Notes: generated by a model not told the origin, from the sequence alone. A stretch of 64,000 nt of DNA from Bifidobacteriaceae bacterium (GCA_031272885.1 JAISSX010000030.1:1-64000), one strand, 5' to 3'; positions 1-8,504 are shown, counted from the stretch's first letter. Numbers and translations are program-made.

Positions 1-186
1 TGTTTGACGGCTTGGGCTATCGATCCGAGGTATTCGGGGTTCTGTGTTGGGTGCACCGCCCCAGTGTCACGCCACCCGAACCAGGCCGGACACCCACCGC
101 AACGGCACCTGTGACCGAAGAAACAGCCACCAGACCCGCCACAACCAGTCCAGTGGCGGTGGCAGGCGACAGGCGATTGCCAATCA

Positions 187-624
187 TCAGGGTGTGACGG
201 GCCGGGGCAGGGGCACAAGCGTGACCAGCGACCCAAGGCCCGCGAAGTCATCAGGGTTTGTAGTGTAGAGAGGCAGCCCGGCGACGGCTGCCGTGGCGGC
301 GATCATCAGGTCAGCCACCCGGCGGCGTGGCGTCCGGCCGATAGCGTGAACGGCCGCGGTCAAACGCCCGAAGTAGCGGGCGGCATCGGCATCGAAAGGA
401 ATCGGATCGAATTCGGATTCCACGCGCTGGAGGATATCGAGGCGTCTGGCGCGTTCAGCTTCCGCGGCCTGGCCTTGGCCCGTCACCAGGTGCACGCCTG
501 CCGCTAGTTCCGCCAGGGTGACGGCGCTGATGGCGAACTCATCCGGTAAGCCGGCTGGGTCAATCCAACGGCGCAGAACCAACACGTTGGTGTCCACCAA
601 GCCGCGAGTCACGTCAGCGGGCAT
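187..624 (-). CDS. PIN-domain (VapC-like) toxin
   Basis: Likely Mg-dependent ribonuclease toxin of a type II toxin-antitoxin pair, 145 residues. The PIN acidic residues are visible: LVDTNVL near the N-terminus, TLAELAAG about 30 residues later, RRVADLMIAATA near residue 105 and TTNPDDF near the C-terminus. The ATG at 624 was chosen because it lies inside the last codons of the antitoxin (overlap 614-624) and leaves a standard PIN length; a GTG a few codons later (VTRGLVDTN) is an alternative. The reading frame stays open upstream, but that part has no PIN similarity and overlaps the antitoxin. It would be co-transcribed with, and inhibited by, the upstream antitoxin. Family assignment is firm; the RNA target is unknown. 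Confidence 0.85.
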   Translation of the reverse strand: MPADVTRGLVDTNVLVLRRWIDPAGLPDEFAISAVTLAELAAGVHLVTGQGQAAEAERARRLDILQRVESEFDPIPFDADAARYFGRLTAAVHAIGRTPRRRVADLMIAATAAVAGLPLYTTNPDDFAGLGSLVTLVPLPRPVTP

Positions 625-877
625 AGGGGTCATCCAACGCCACCTGCAGCGCGGCATCTTGGCTGGCGCGGAAGCCTTCCAGGTGCACCGTCGCTGCGTG
701 TTCGGAGGCGAGCGCAAACTGGGTTCGTGAGACGAAGCGCCGCCGCAGTGGGATGAGTTGTCCCATGGGCCGTCCGCCTCGTGTGACGGTGAAGGACTGC
801 CCCAGCTCGACGGCGTCCATGATGTCCTTGGAACGCAGGCGCAAGTCACGCTGGCTGATTTCGGCCGGCAACGTCAT
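614..877 (-). CDS. Phd/YefM-type antitoxin
   Basis: DNA-binding antitoxin of 87 residues, first gene of the pair with the PIN toxin. The N-terminal half has the Phd/YefM pattern (ISQRDLRLRSKDIMDAVELG, then a strand-rich FTVTRGGRPMGQLIPL), and the C-terminal half is the toxin-neutralising tail. The toxin start overlaps its last codons, so the pair is translationally coupled. Its start codon follows a TAGAAT box by 6 nt with no Shine-Dalgarno sequence, so the mRNA is probably leaderless. A perfect 17-bp palindrome just upstream (897-913) is a likely autoregulatory operator. Confidence 0.85.
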   Translation of the reverse strand: MTLPAEISQRDLRLRSKDIMDAVELGQSFTVTRGGRPMGQLIPLRRRFVSRTQFALASEHAATVHLEGFRASQDAALQVALDDPYAR

Positions 878-883
878 GTCACC

Positions 884-913
884 ATTCTACCAACCTGTAG
901 CACCGGGTGCTAC
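884..913 (-). promoter_or_regulatory. Leaderless promoter and palindromic operator of the first toxin-antitoxin pair
   Basis: On the minus strand TAGAAT (889-884) lies exactly 6 nt before the antitoxin ATG (877). Immediately upstream, positions 897-913 read GTAGCACC-G-GGTGCTAC, a perfect palindrome with 8-bp arms that would cover the -35 region. That placement fits repression by the antitoxin or the toxin-antitoxin complex. Confidence 0.6.
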
Positions 914-988
914 CAACGCCGTGTGAGTGCCGAATCGGGTATCCTCATCGGGCGGACCGCGCGCGACGGCGCGCCGTGAGCCGCGCTC

Positions 989-1078
989 GGAGGTGTCGCC
1001 TAGTGGCCTATGGCGCACGCTTGGAAAGCGTGTTGGGTGCAAGCCCTCGGGGATTCGAACCCGTGAGGGCTGTCCGCC
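989..1078 (+). tRNA. tRNA-Ser(GGA)-like gene with aberrant 3' half (possible pseudo-tRNA)
   Basis: Positions 989-1048 match an actinobacterial tRNA-Ser(GGA): acceptor strand GGAGGTG, D-arm GCCTAGTGGCCTATGGCGC, anticodon arm ACGCTTGGAAAGCGT with anticodon GGA, and a long variable arm GGGTGCAAGCCCTC. The T arm is wrong. Positions 1049-1064 are GGGGATTCGAACCCGT, whose reverse complement ACGGGTTCGAATCCCC is a normal T-arm core. The 3' acceptor strand (GCTGTCC before GCC) does not pair with GGAGGTG. Either a small inversion destroyed the gene, it is a remnant, or the assembly is wrong here. Confidence 0.5.
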
Positions 1079-1185
1079 GCTAGGGATCTTCGGCCGCCGT
1101 CACCGTGAACTCGACCCGGCGGCCATCCACAACATCAGGCGCTGATCAGGGCGGGCCCAGAGGGGGCCGGAATGCGCTCGAGGAA

Positions 1186-2241
1186 CTAAGGTGCCCCCCG
1201 GATTCGACGTGGGCGGTCTTGCCACAGGGCCAGGCCAACCCCAGCGGCGGCCAACAACCCGGCCGCGGCAGCGAACCAGGCGGCCAGATCTGCCCACTTG
1301 TGCACCGTGGCGAAACTGGACGGTAGATCGGCCAGCACGGCCTGCAACTGGTCGGCGTCCTCCGCGCGGAAGTACTGGCCCTGCGTCATGTCGGCCACTT
1401 CCTGCAGCACGGCCTCGTCAATGGTCTGCCCACCGGCACCGCCCGGCCGGCCACCACCACCCGAACCACCGTAACCTCCGCTACCCGCTTCCAGCTGGCT
1501 CACATCACAAACCGAAGGCGCCGCTTCCTCGGTGCCAAAACCGATGGTAAACACCGGCACACCGCGGGCGGCGGCCTGCTCGGCGGCAGTCAGTGGATCA
1601 ACACCTTGGGAGTTCGAGCCGTCAGTCAGCAGCACGATGGCGTCCGCAACCAGCGGCACGTCATCGGCCGCCTGCACTGCCACGCCCGTAGGCGGCACCG
1701 AAGGGTCGACTTCGGCGATGGCGTCCAGGGCCACAAGAATCGCTTGGCCGATAGCCGTGCCCCGAGAGGTGGTGAATGCCGCCACCGCGTCCCGCAGCAC
1801 CGACTTGTCCGTGGTGGGCGGCACCAGGACACCCGCGCTGCCGGCGAAGGTGACCAGGCCGATGGTGGTACCGGACGGCTGGTCGTCGATGAACTGGGTG
1901 GCAGCCTCCTGAGCGGCCACCAGCCGGTTCGGGGGAACATCCGTGATGCACATCGACGAGGACAGGTCCACGGCCAACAGGATTCGTGTGCTGTTGCTGG
2001 GTACCGCCAGCCAGGCCCGCGGGCGGGCCGCCGCGACCGTCGCCACCACCAGGGCCAACACCAGCAAGACGGCTGGGATGCGACGTCGCCAGGCCGTGCC
2101 GCCCACCGCGGAACGCACCAAACCGACCGAACTGACGTGAACCACCGCGCGCCGTCGGCGGCGGGCAGCCACCCAGACGATCCCGAGTAGCAGCGGGACA
2201 ACCAATCCGATCAAAGCCATCCAGGGCGCGGCGAAACTCAT
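1186..2241 (-). CDS. VWA-domain membrane protein (BatA/BatB-like), last gene of moxR operon
   Basis: Membrane-anchored von Willebrand factor A protein, 351 residues. A hydrophobic segment at residues 8-28 is followed by a basic stretch (ARRRRR), a second membrane segment near residues 55-75, then the VWA domain with the MIDAS motif AVDLSSSM, and a last membrane helix near the C-terminus (FAAAAGLLAAAGVGLALW). A glycine-rich insert (SGGYGGSGGGGRPGG) interrupts the VWA domain late. It starts directly after the stop of the preceding VWA gene, in an operon with MoxR and DUF58 proteins. Such sets are thought to assemble or activate envelope complexes with MoxR ATP hydrolysis; the client here is unknown. 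Confidence 0.85.
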   Translation of the reverse strand: MSFAAPWMALIGLVVPLLLGIVWVAARRRRRAVVHVSSVGLVRSAVGGTAWRRRIPAVLLVLALVVATVAAARPRAWLAVPSNSTRILLAVDLSSSMCITDVPPNRLVAAQEAATQFIDDQPSGTTIGLVTFAGSAGVLVPPTTDKSVLRDAVAAFTTSRGTAIGQAILVALDAIAEVDPSVPPTGVAVQAADDVPLVADAIVLLTDGSNSQGVDPLTAAEQAAARGVPVFTIGFGTEEAAPSVCDVSQLEAGSGGYGGSGGGGRPGGAGGQTIDEAVLQEVADMTQGQYFRAEDADQLQAVLADLPSSFATVHKWADLAAWFAAAAGLLAAAGVGLALWQDRPRRIRGAP

Positions 2242-3195
2242 CTACACCAGCCTCCCCGTGCGCCAAAGCGTGGTGGCCGCCCCAGCCAGTAGCAGCAGGA
2301 CACCGAGCCCGCACGCAGCCCAGGCCAGCGGTAACTGCTGCTTCTTGAGGGTAAACCGCGTGCTGACTTGCTCGGCCACCTGGTCCAGTCCCGTCAGGTC
2401 TCCAGCCGCGTGATAGGAGCCACCGGTGATCTCGGCAATCGCCTGGAGGGTCGCCTCGTCAAGAACGGTGCGCAGGTTGTAGCCGTCAACCGTGACGGTG
2501 GCCCCTTGGGCGGTGCCGAAGCCCACTGTGTCGATGCGGACACCGGCGCCTTGCGCCAGTTCGGCCGCCGCCTGCAGTTGCTCGCCGAAATCCTCCCCGT
2601 CCGAGAACAACACGATCGTCGCCGATCCCCAATACCCCAGGTCAGGCGCTTCTTCCCCCTCCTCTGGCAGCGTTACGTCTTGGCCGGTAATGGCCGAGAG
2701 CGAACCCAGGATCGCATTCGCCAACGACGTACCGCCGCTGGCTGGCACCCGGCCGATGGCGCCCGCGGCCAGGGCATGGTCGCTGCTGACGATGCCGGTC
2801 TGCAGGGCGTCGCTCTGGAATGACACCACTCCGATGTCCACGCTGGACGGCTGGGCTTCCACGAAGGCACGCGCCGCCTGTTTGGCGGCTTCCAGCCTGC
2901 TCGGCTCCGCGTCATCGGCGCCCATTGAGCCGGACACGTCGATGGCTACTATGACCGTCCCGGCGGCGTGCGGCACCGGGACGGAGGCGGCCGGGCCGGC
3001 CACAGCGAAAGCCAGCACCACGACACCGCTGACCACCAACCACAGCCCGGCCTGCCTACCTTGCCGAGAACCGAGTGGCAGACCGGCCAGCGCAAGGGCT
3101 GCCTTGCGCCGGCGCCCGAAGACCACCACCGCAACGATCAGTGCCGCGACCACAGCGCCACCTGGAATCAACCACACCGGGTTCGCGAACGTCAT
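2242..3195 (-). CDS. VWA-domain membrane protein (BatA-like)
   Basis: Von Willebrand factor A membrane protein, 317 residues. Membrane helices lie near residues 7-27 and 50-70, followed by a VWA domain with the MIDAS motif AIDVSGSM, a later SDGEDFG metal-site loop, and a C-terminal helix (AACGLGVLLLLAGAATTLW). Its ATG overlaps the stop of the DUF58 gene (3192-3195) and its stop abuts the next VWA start, so the genes are tightly coupled. The two VWA paralogues probably act together with MoxR. The acidic loop TLPEEGEEAPDLGYW within the domain is a lineage-specific insert. Confidence 0.87.
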   Translation of the reverse strand: MTFANPVWLIPGGAVVAALIVAVVVFGRRRKAALALAGLPLGSRQGRQAGLWLVVSGVVVLAFAVAGPAASVPVPHAAGTVIVAIDVSGSMGADDAEPSRLEAAKQAARAFVEAQPSSVDIGVVSFQSDALQTGIVSSDHALAAGAIGRVPASGGTSLANAILGSLSAITGQDVTLPEEGEEAPDLGYWGSATIVLFSDGEDFGEQLQAAAELAQGAGVRIDTVGFGTAQGATVTVDGYNLRTVLDEATLQAIAEITGGSYHAAGDLTGLDQVAEQVSTRFTLKKQQLPLAWAACGLGVLLLLAGAATTLWRTGRLV

Positions 3196-4223
3196 CGGCG
3201 CCTGGCCTTCGTGCTGGTGACCACCCTTACCAGGACGTCTACAAGGTCGTCGCCGGTACCGACCAGGTGGAACGGCACGCCTAGACGGCGCATAGTTTCA
3301 CCGAGGGCCTCACTGCGCGCACGGGCCTGGGCGGCCAACCGAGAGCGGAACAGCGGATCGGCGGTGTCCACCAGTAATTGCTCGCCAGTTTCGGCGTCCT
3401 GCACCAAGATCAGGCCGGCCGTAGGAAGCTCATCGTCAGCCGGATCGACAATGCGCAAACACGCCACTTCATGCCGCACAGTCAGGCGCAGCAGGGCACT
3501 CTCCCAAGGGAGGGCCTGGCCGTCGGTCGGCTCCAGTCCGGCCCCAACGAAGTCGCTGACCAACACCACCAATGACCGGCGCCGGGCCATGGCATCGACA
3601 GCCGCCAATAGCGCCGCCAGGTCAGTCCGCGCCGCGCGCTCAGTCAGGGGTGGCTTGCCCTGGCGGCGACGGCGCGTGGCCCTCGATTTGGCCAGGGTCT
3701 CCGAGGCAACCGAACCAGCATTGACGCTGCCCAATTCCTGGCCGATCCGCAGTACCTGTGGGCGCCCCGCAGCCGGCTGGATGATCTTGGTCTGCCGCCC
3801 GTCGTACAAGACCGCCCCTACGCGGTTCCCGCCCTGCCCGAATAGCCGGGCCAGCAGCAGCGCCAGTTCCACCAACACCTCGTGTTTGGCCCGGCCTGGC
3901 CGCCCTACCGCCATCGATGCCGACCGGTCCAGCACCAGCCAGGCCGTCAGGTCGCGGTCTTCGGTGAACTGCCGCACCTGCGGCTGGGGCATCCGGGCCG
4001 TCGCGTTCCAGTCGATGCGACGGGCGTCGTCCACGTCGGTGTATTCGCGCAGCCCGGCGAAATCGAGGCTACTGCCATAGGCCACCGTGCGGTACGCGCC
4101 TTGCAACCGTCCGTCCAGACGCCGCAACACCTGCCATTCCAACTGGCGCAGCAGGCGTTCCGGAGCCAGGCGTTCCGGAGCCAGGCGTTCCGGAACGGAG
4201 GTGGCCGGGCCGGCGGTGGTCAT
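3192..4223 (-). CDS. DUF58 domain protein of the moxR operon
   Basis: DUF58 family protein, 343 residues from the ATG at 4223; a GTG at 4235 inside the moxR stop region would add four residues. The family signature is clear: YGSSLDFAGLREYTDVDDARRIDW followed by the VWA-like core LVLDRSASM. Near the N-terminus the coding sequence contains three copies of a 15-nt unit (about 4154-4198), giving the peptide repeat PERLA-PERLA-PERLL just before the first conserved helix. It lies between moxR and the VWA genes with 0-4 nt spacing, the standard order for this operon type. DUF58 proteins are MoxR partners of unknown biochemical role. Confidence 0.88.
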   Translation of the reverse strand: MTTAGPATSVPERLAPERLAPERLLRQLEWQVLRRLDGRLQGAYRTVAYGSSLDFAGLREYTDVDDARRIDWNATARMPQPQVRQFTEDRDLTAWLVLDRSASMAVGRPGRAKHEVLVELALLLARLFGQGGNRVGAVLYDGRQTKIIQPAAGRPQVLRIGQELGSVNAGSVASETLAKSRATRRRRQGKPPLTERAARTDLAALLAAVDAMARRRSLVVLVSDFVGAGLEPTDGQALPWESALLRLTVRHEVACLRIVDPADDELPTAGLILVQDAETGEQLLVDTADPLFRSRLAAQARARSEALGETMRRLGVPFHLVGTGDDLVDVLVRVVTSTKARRR

Positions 4224-4225
4224 GG

Positions 4226-5260
4226 CTACGCCCACGCCGAACCGTCGAGGCGGCCGGCGGCCGGCGCCGCCTGCGTGGCCGGCGCCGCCTGCGCGGCCTC
4301 GCGCGTGACCACAGCCGGCACGGGTGTCACCCGCAACACGGCGTTGATGACCGTGTCCGGGTCAACGCCATCGGCCAGCGCCTTGTAAGAGAGCACCAGC
4401 CGGTGACGCAACACGTCGCCCGCCAGTTCAGACACGTCGCTGGGCAGCGCGTAGTCCCGGCCGCGCAGGAAAGCCAACGCCCTGGCCCCCAACACCATGT
4501 TGATGGACGCGCGTGGACTACCACCGTAGGTAACGTAGCCGTCCAACTCACCCAGCCCGGCGGCTGCCACGTTGCGGGTGGCGCCCACCAGGGTGACGGC
4601 GTAGGTGACGATGGAGGGGTCGACATACACCCCCGCCACGGCGGCCTGCATGGCCAACAGGGAATCGGGCGAAAGGATGGGAGTGGTGACGGGCGGTGGC
4701 TGTAGCGCCCGGCCCACCACGGCATGCTCTTCCGGCGCGGTGGGGTAGTCGATCACGACCTTCATCATGAAACGGTCCACCTGTGCCTCGGGCAGTGGGT
4801 AGGTGCCCTCCGATTCGATGGGGTTCTGCGTCGCCATCACCAGGAACGGTGCCGGCACCGCGAAGGTCTCGCGGCCGATGGTCACCTGGCGTTCTTGCAT
4901 CACCTCCAGTAGGGCGGATTGCACCTTGGCCGGCGCGCGGTTGATCTCGTCTGCCAGCAGCAGGTTGGTGAAGACCGGGCCTAGGACAGTCTCGAAATCC
5001 CCCGTGTGCGGCCGGTACACGCGGGTGCCCGTCAAGTCGGCCGGCACCAGGTCTGGGGTGAACTGCACCCGCTGAAAATGGCCGCCGATCGACTCAGCCA
5101 GCACCTTGACCGCCAACGTCTTGGCCAGTCCCGGCACGCCTTCCACCAGCAGATGCCCCCCGGACAGCAGAGCGATCGCCATGCGTTCCAACAGCCGGTC
5201 TTGGCCCACAATGGTGCGTTTGACTTCGTAAAGTACCTGCTCCAACGGGTTGCCGCTCAT
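4226..5260 (-). CDS. MoxR-family AAA+ ATPase
   Basis: Chaperone-like AAA+ ATPase of the MoxR group, 344 residues, cytoplasmic. Walker A is GVPGLAKT, Walker B is LLADEINR, and the sensor region is MATQNPIESEGTYPLPEAQ, the usual MoxR sequence. The ATG at 5260 was chosen because GAGGAGAC lies just upstream and homologues begin at this point (MSGNPLEQVLYEVKRTIVGQ); the open frame before it has no similarity. The C-terminus carries an Ala-rich tail after VTREAAQ. It heads the DUF58-VWA-VWA set and is preceded, 13 nt away, by a secreted-type serine protease gene on the same strand. Confidence 0.93.
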   Translation of the reverse strand: MSGNPLEQVLYEVKRTIVGQDRLLERMAIALLSGGHLLVEGVPGLAKTLAVKVLAESIGGHFQRVQFTPDLVPADLTGTRVYRPHTGDFETVLGPVFTNLLLADEINRAPAKVQSALLEVMQERQVTIGRETFAVPAPFLVMATQNPIESEGTYPLPEAQVDRFMMKVVIDYPTAPEEHAVVGRALQPPPVTTPILSPDSLLAMQAAVAGVYVDPSIVTYAVTLVGATRNVAAAGLGELDGYVTYGGSPRASINMVLGARALAFLRGRDYALPSDVSELAGDVLRHRLVLSYKALADGVDPDTVINAVLRVTPVPAVVTREAAQAAPATQAAPAAGRLDGSAWA

Positions 5261-5273
5261 GTCTCCTCGATTC

Positions 5274-6089
5274 TCAAATCTGTGGCCCTGACCCTTGCCC
5301 ACCGCCGCCCAACGCTGCGCCAATCGGCACCGCGAAAGCGATCCCCGCGAAAGCGTCGTCCCCGCTTGGGTTGGCGATGGCGACCACCACGCCGATGACG
5401 CCCCCATCCGCATCCACCAGCGGGCCTCCCGAACTGCCCGGATTCGCCGCCGCGTCGAATTGGATCAACCCGCTGAGGGCGTTCTCACCGGTGCCGGACT
5501 CACGATCAAGCCCGGAGATCACGCCGGTCGTGATCGAATAAGCCAAGCCAAGCGGGTTGCCGATCACCGCGACCGCCCCACCGATCTCGACCTTGCCTCC
5601 CAAGATGGCCGGCACCAGCACCTCGGGTAACTCCGCGGGCACCAAGGTGGCGATGTCGGTGGCGGGATCGGCTTCCGAAACGGTGGCCACCGATCTCGTG
5701 CCGTCCCAGAACGTCACAGTGATCTCGCCGTTGCCGTCAACCACGTGGTTGGCCGTGAGAATGGAGCCATCGGCCGCGACCACGGTCCCGGTGCCCAGGT
5801 CGCCTTGGGCGGTTTGCACCACGACCACGGAGAGGCTGACGCCCTGGTAGATCTCCGGCACGGTGGGTGTGGTGGGTGTGGCGGTGGGTGTGGGACTTGG
5901 GGCGTCAGCCCCGGACAGGCCGGAACTGCTGCGTCCGGCCAAGAATGTGACGCCCAGTGCCACGACCGCCACGGCCGCGGCCATCGTTATCCAGACGGCC
6001 GGATGGCGGCGCCGAGGCGACACCCCTGCCGGGGTACTGTCAGGCATTTCAGTGGCCACTAGGGGGACTCTCCGGGTGCGGGCTGTCAC
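5274..6089 (-). CDS. Membrane-anchored HtrA-like serine protease (S1C)
   Basis: Trypsin-fold protease, 271 residues, probably facing outwards. A membrane segment at about residues 31-51 is followed by a Pro/Thr linker (PSPTPTATPTTPT) and the protease domain. The triad is visible: His115 in TANHVV, Asp145 in ATDIATL and Ser220 in NPGSSGGP. No PDZ domain follows, so it is shorter than DegP. The GTG at 6089 follows TAGGAT by 5 nt, which could be a leaderless -10 box or an AGGA ribosome site; an ATG at 6047 is the alternative. It is the first gene of the moxR operon, so it may process envelope clients together with MoxR. Confidence 0.85.
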   Translation of the reverse strand: MTARTRRVPLVATEMPDSTPAGVSPRRRHPAVWITMAAAVAVVALGVTFLAGRSSSGLSGADAPSPTPTATPTTPTVPEIYQGVSLSVVVVQTAQGDLGTGTVVAADGSILTANHVVDGNGEITVTFWDGTRSVATVSEADPATDIATLVPAELPEVLVPAILGGKVEIGGAVAVIGNPLGLAYSITTGVISGLDRESGTGENALSGLIQFDAAANPGSSGGPLVDADGGVIGVVVAIANPSGDDAFAGIAFAVPIGAALGGGGQGSGPQI

Positions 6090-6240
6090 CGGTGATCCTA
6101 CCGGCGGCGCTGCTCAGCGGACCCGCCCCAGCCCAAACTCACAGCCAATTCACAGCCACCCCTTACCCCCGGAAGATGGCTCTGACCCAGGTGATACCAC
6201 ACCAGCATCACCTGCCATGACAGTTGTTCTACCCCGGTAG

Positions 6241-6246
6241 TACTGT
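6241..6246 (+). promoter_or_regulatory. Leaderless -10 box of the ankyrin gene
   Basis: TACTGT is separated by exactly 6 nt (CTCCTC) from the ATG at 6253, the same geometry as seven other genes in this window. No ribosome-binding site separates it from the start. Confidence 0.5.
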
Positions 6247-6252
6247 CTCCTC

Positions 6253-6813
6253 ATGGCAGCGGTAGCAGCAGCCCACACGGTCGAACTGCTCTACGCCCAA
6301 GCCAGGGAAGGTCACTGGGACGCCGTCTTGGAAGCCTGGCAGGGCAACCAGGAGCTAGGCCAGGAATGTGCCCACTACGTCAAGCCGTCTTCCGGTTGGA
6401 CGTTCCTGCATCAGGCGGCCTACTTCGGCCATGAGACCGCCTGCCGGGAACTGATCCGGTTGGGTGCCGCCGTCACCGCACCCGCCTTAGACCACCAGAC
6501 GGCCGCCGATGTCGCCCGGTTACGCGGGTTTGCCGGCCTCGCCGAACTGCTGGCCTGCGCAGGCGATCTGGGCGAGACCAAACTCTGGCTGCCTCCGGCG
6601 GACGCGACCACGCTGCCCAGCAGCAGCCGCTTCCGGGAGGCGTCACCGCGGACGGCCACCCGCGAAATGTGGGTCAGCTACGGCGGCGGCGTGGTCGCCA
6701 TCCAGCCAGGCGAGACCTACTACGTCGATGCCTTCGAGCGCACGCTGGTGGGTTGGCACGGCTCATACAACCCACCCCGCGGCATGGACGCCCAATCGAT
6801 GATCAACATCTAA
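6253..6813 (+). CDS. Ankyrin-repeat protein
   Basis: Small cytoplasmic protein of 186 residues. The N-terminal 100 residues hold ankyrin-type helix pairs (VELLYAQAREGHWDAVLEAW; SGWTFLHQAAYFGHETACRELIRLGA; HQTAADVARLRGFAGLAELLA). The C-terminal 75 residues are a separate, mostly beta segment (MWVSYGGGVVAIQPGETYYVDAFERTLVGWHGSYNPPRG) that was not recognised. There is no signal peptide or membrane helix. It stands alone, between a minus-strand operon and a minus-strand ATPase gene, with its own probable leaderless promoter. Function unknown; ankyrin repeats suggest a protein partner. Confidence 0.75.
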   Translation: MAAVAAAHTVELLYAQAREGHWDAVLEAWQGNQELGQECAHYVKPSSGWTFLHQAAYFGHETACRELIRLGAAVTAPALDHQTAADVARLRGFAGLAELLACAGDLGETKLWLPPADATTLPSSSRFREASPRTATREMWVSYGGGVVAIQPGETYYVDAFERTLVGWHGSYNPPRGMDAQSMINI

Positions 6814-6951
6814 CCGTCGCTTTCGCCATCCCGCCGCCCCACCTTGGGAGATGCCCCTGCCGAGAGAGCGCCATCGGACACAGCCTGCTGACCTGCACAA
6901 ACGCCAACCGCTAACCCCTGAGGAATGAGACATAACAACACAAGGGGCATC

Positions 6952-8271
6952 TCATGACGAGACGGCATCGGCGGCAATGGCTTCGAGGCGCTCGATGGCG
7001 TACAGCGGCAAGTTGACCAGCCCGGACTCACGGCGGTAGGGCAGCAACGATGCTCGCACGGCCAGGGCCGGGGAGTACTTGTCGCGGTACACCCGCAAGC
7101 TCTTCGCCTGGGTGCTCAGACCGGCTTTGACCTCAATGGGAACCAGATCCCCGCCAAGCTGAACCAGAAAATCGACTTCCGCCCGGCCGGCCTCATTGGC
7201 CCAATAGTGAGGGGCACGCCCAAGCGCCGCCACTAGGTGAGACGCCACGTATTGCTCGGTCAAGCTGCCTTTGAACTCGGAATAGAGAGCATCACCCTGG
7301 ATGGCAACCTGCGGCGGCAACTGGGACATCGCGCCCAGCAACCCGACATCGAGCAAAAACAGCTTGAAGGCGGCCGCCGCTTCGTAACCGAGCAACGGCA
7401 ACCGAGGCACGCTCACCTGCGGCACCCGATGAACCAGGCCGGCATCCGACAACCACCTGATGGCGGCTTCATGGCTGCGGGCGCGGGCCCCCGGTGCCAA
7501 CTCCCGGTAGCGGAAACGCTTCTGCTCCTTGGCCAACTGTTGCGGAACGGACGCCCACACTGCCCTGACCTTAGGGAGCTGTTCGGCCGGGACGTGTTTG
7601 GAGAAGTCGTTGTCGAAGGCAGCGAGGATTTCCATTTGGGTCGCCCTGGCCTGCGCGAAGTCCAGCGAGTCGACAAACTCGGCCACCACTTCAGGCATGC
7701 CGCCCACCACCGTGTATTCGGCTAGGGCGTTCAACAAGGGCTGATGCAGCGCTGTCACCAGGTCCCAGGCCGAACTCTGGAGGACTTCAGCCAACTGCGG
7801 CCGCCCGCGCGCCTGCAGGAACTCTGTGAATGTCAGCGGGTTGATCGACAGGAAGGAGACCTGGCCTACCGGGAACGACTGTCCTTGGTGCATCGCGACC
7901 CCCAGCAGCGATCCGGCGCAGGCAATGTGATACTCGCTGGCCTCCTCGTTGAAGTACTTCAGGGATGTCAGGGCACGCGGGCAGGCCTGGATCTCATCAA
8001 GGATGATCAGCGTTGCACCCGGCTTGATGGAGGTTTCGGTGGCCGCCCGCAGACCGATCAGCAGGTCGCTGGGGTCGAGATCCCCGCCGAAGACGGCTGC
8101 CAGGGACGGGTTCTCTTCGAAGTTGGCGTAGGCGACGTTCCGGTATTCCCGCCGGCCAAACTCCTTCAGCAGCCACGTCTTGCCGACCTGGCGGGCGCCC
8201 TGCAACAGCAGGGGCTTGCGCCGGGCTGAGTCCTTCCACTTGACCAGGCTGGCCATGGCACTGCGTTCCAT
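6952..8271 (-). CDS. AAA_14/DUF4143 ATPase
   Basis: P-loop ATPase of 439 residues with the usual two parts. An N-terminal AAA_14 domain carries Walker A GARQVGKT, Walker B TLIILDEIQ and LVKWKDSARRKPLLL at the start. A C-terminal DUF4143 domain ends in a nuclease-like motif (RAEVDFLVQLGGDLVPIEVKAG). These genes are common, mobile-like chromosomal passengers of unknown role. The ATG at 8271 (MERSAM) was chosen since homologues begin there; TAGGGT lies 7 nt before it, so the mRNA may be leaderless. An earlier ATG at 8295 is in frame. A C-terminal remnant of a similar gene lies at 20613-20933. Confidence 0.88.
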   Translation of the reverse strand: MERSAMASLVKWKDSARRKPLLLQGARQVGKTWLLKEFGRREYRNVAYANFEENPSLAAVFGGDLDPSDLLIGLRAATETSIKPGATLIILDEIQACPRALTSLKYFNEEASEYHIACAGSLLGVAMHQGQSFPVGQVSFLSINPLTFTEFLQARGRPQLAEVLQSSAWDLVTALHQPLLNALAEYTVVGGMPEVVAEFVDSLDFAQARATQMEILAAFDNDFSKHVPAEQLPKVRAVWASVPQQLAKEQKRFRYRELAPGARARSHEAAIRWLSDAGLVHRVPQVSVPRLPLLGYEAAAAFKLFLLDVGLLGAMSQLPPQVAIQGDALYSEFKGSLTEQYVASHLVAALGRAPHYWANEAGRAEVDFLVQLGGDLVPIEVKAGLSTQAKSLRVYRDKYSPALAVRASLLPYRRESGLVNLPLYAIERLEAIAADAVSS

Positions 8272-8313
8272 GCCGCTAACCCTATCAAAGTCCATCCATG
8301 TAGTGGCGGCAAC

Positions 8314-8363
8314 GCCACAAAGTGGATGCACTTTATGGTAAGTAATGCCACAAAGTGGATGCA
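8314..8363. repeat. Two 17-bp direct repeats upstream of the DUF4143 ATPase
   Basis: GCCACAAAGTGGATGCA occurs at 8314-8330 and again, identical, at 8347-8363, a spacing of 33 bp or about three helical turns. The copies lie 43-92 nt upstream of the ATPase start on the minus strand, where a regulator could bind. Each copy contains a short inverted core CCAC-AAA-GTGG. Confidence 0.6.
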
Positions 8364-8504
8364 GTTGGGTGCACCACCACCTACTCTCGCGACATGCCCC
8401 TTCCGAGGGAGCACCACCGGGCACCCTCAAGGAAGCGTCGGCAGCCACTGGCGAGGCGCTGTGCAGCTGAAATCGTTCTCTGGGTCAATCGCGCGGGAAA
8501 CCTA

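Noticed and set aside
12-186. Short plus-strand frames at the window start
   Set aside because: They overlap the toxin end, have no ribosome site and show Arg/Pro/Thr-rich composition typical of out-of-frame high-GC DNA.
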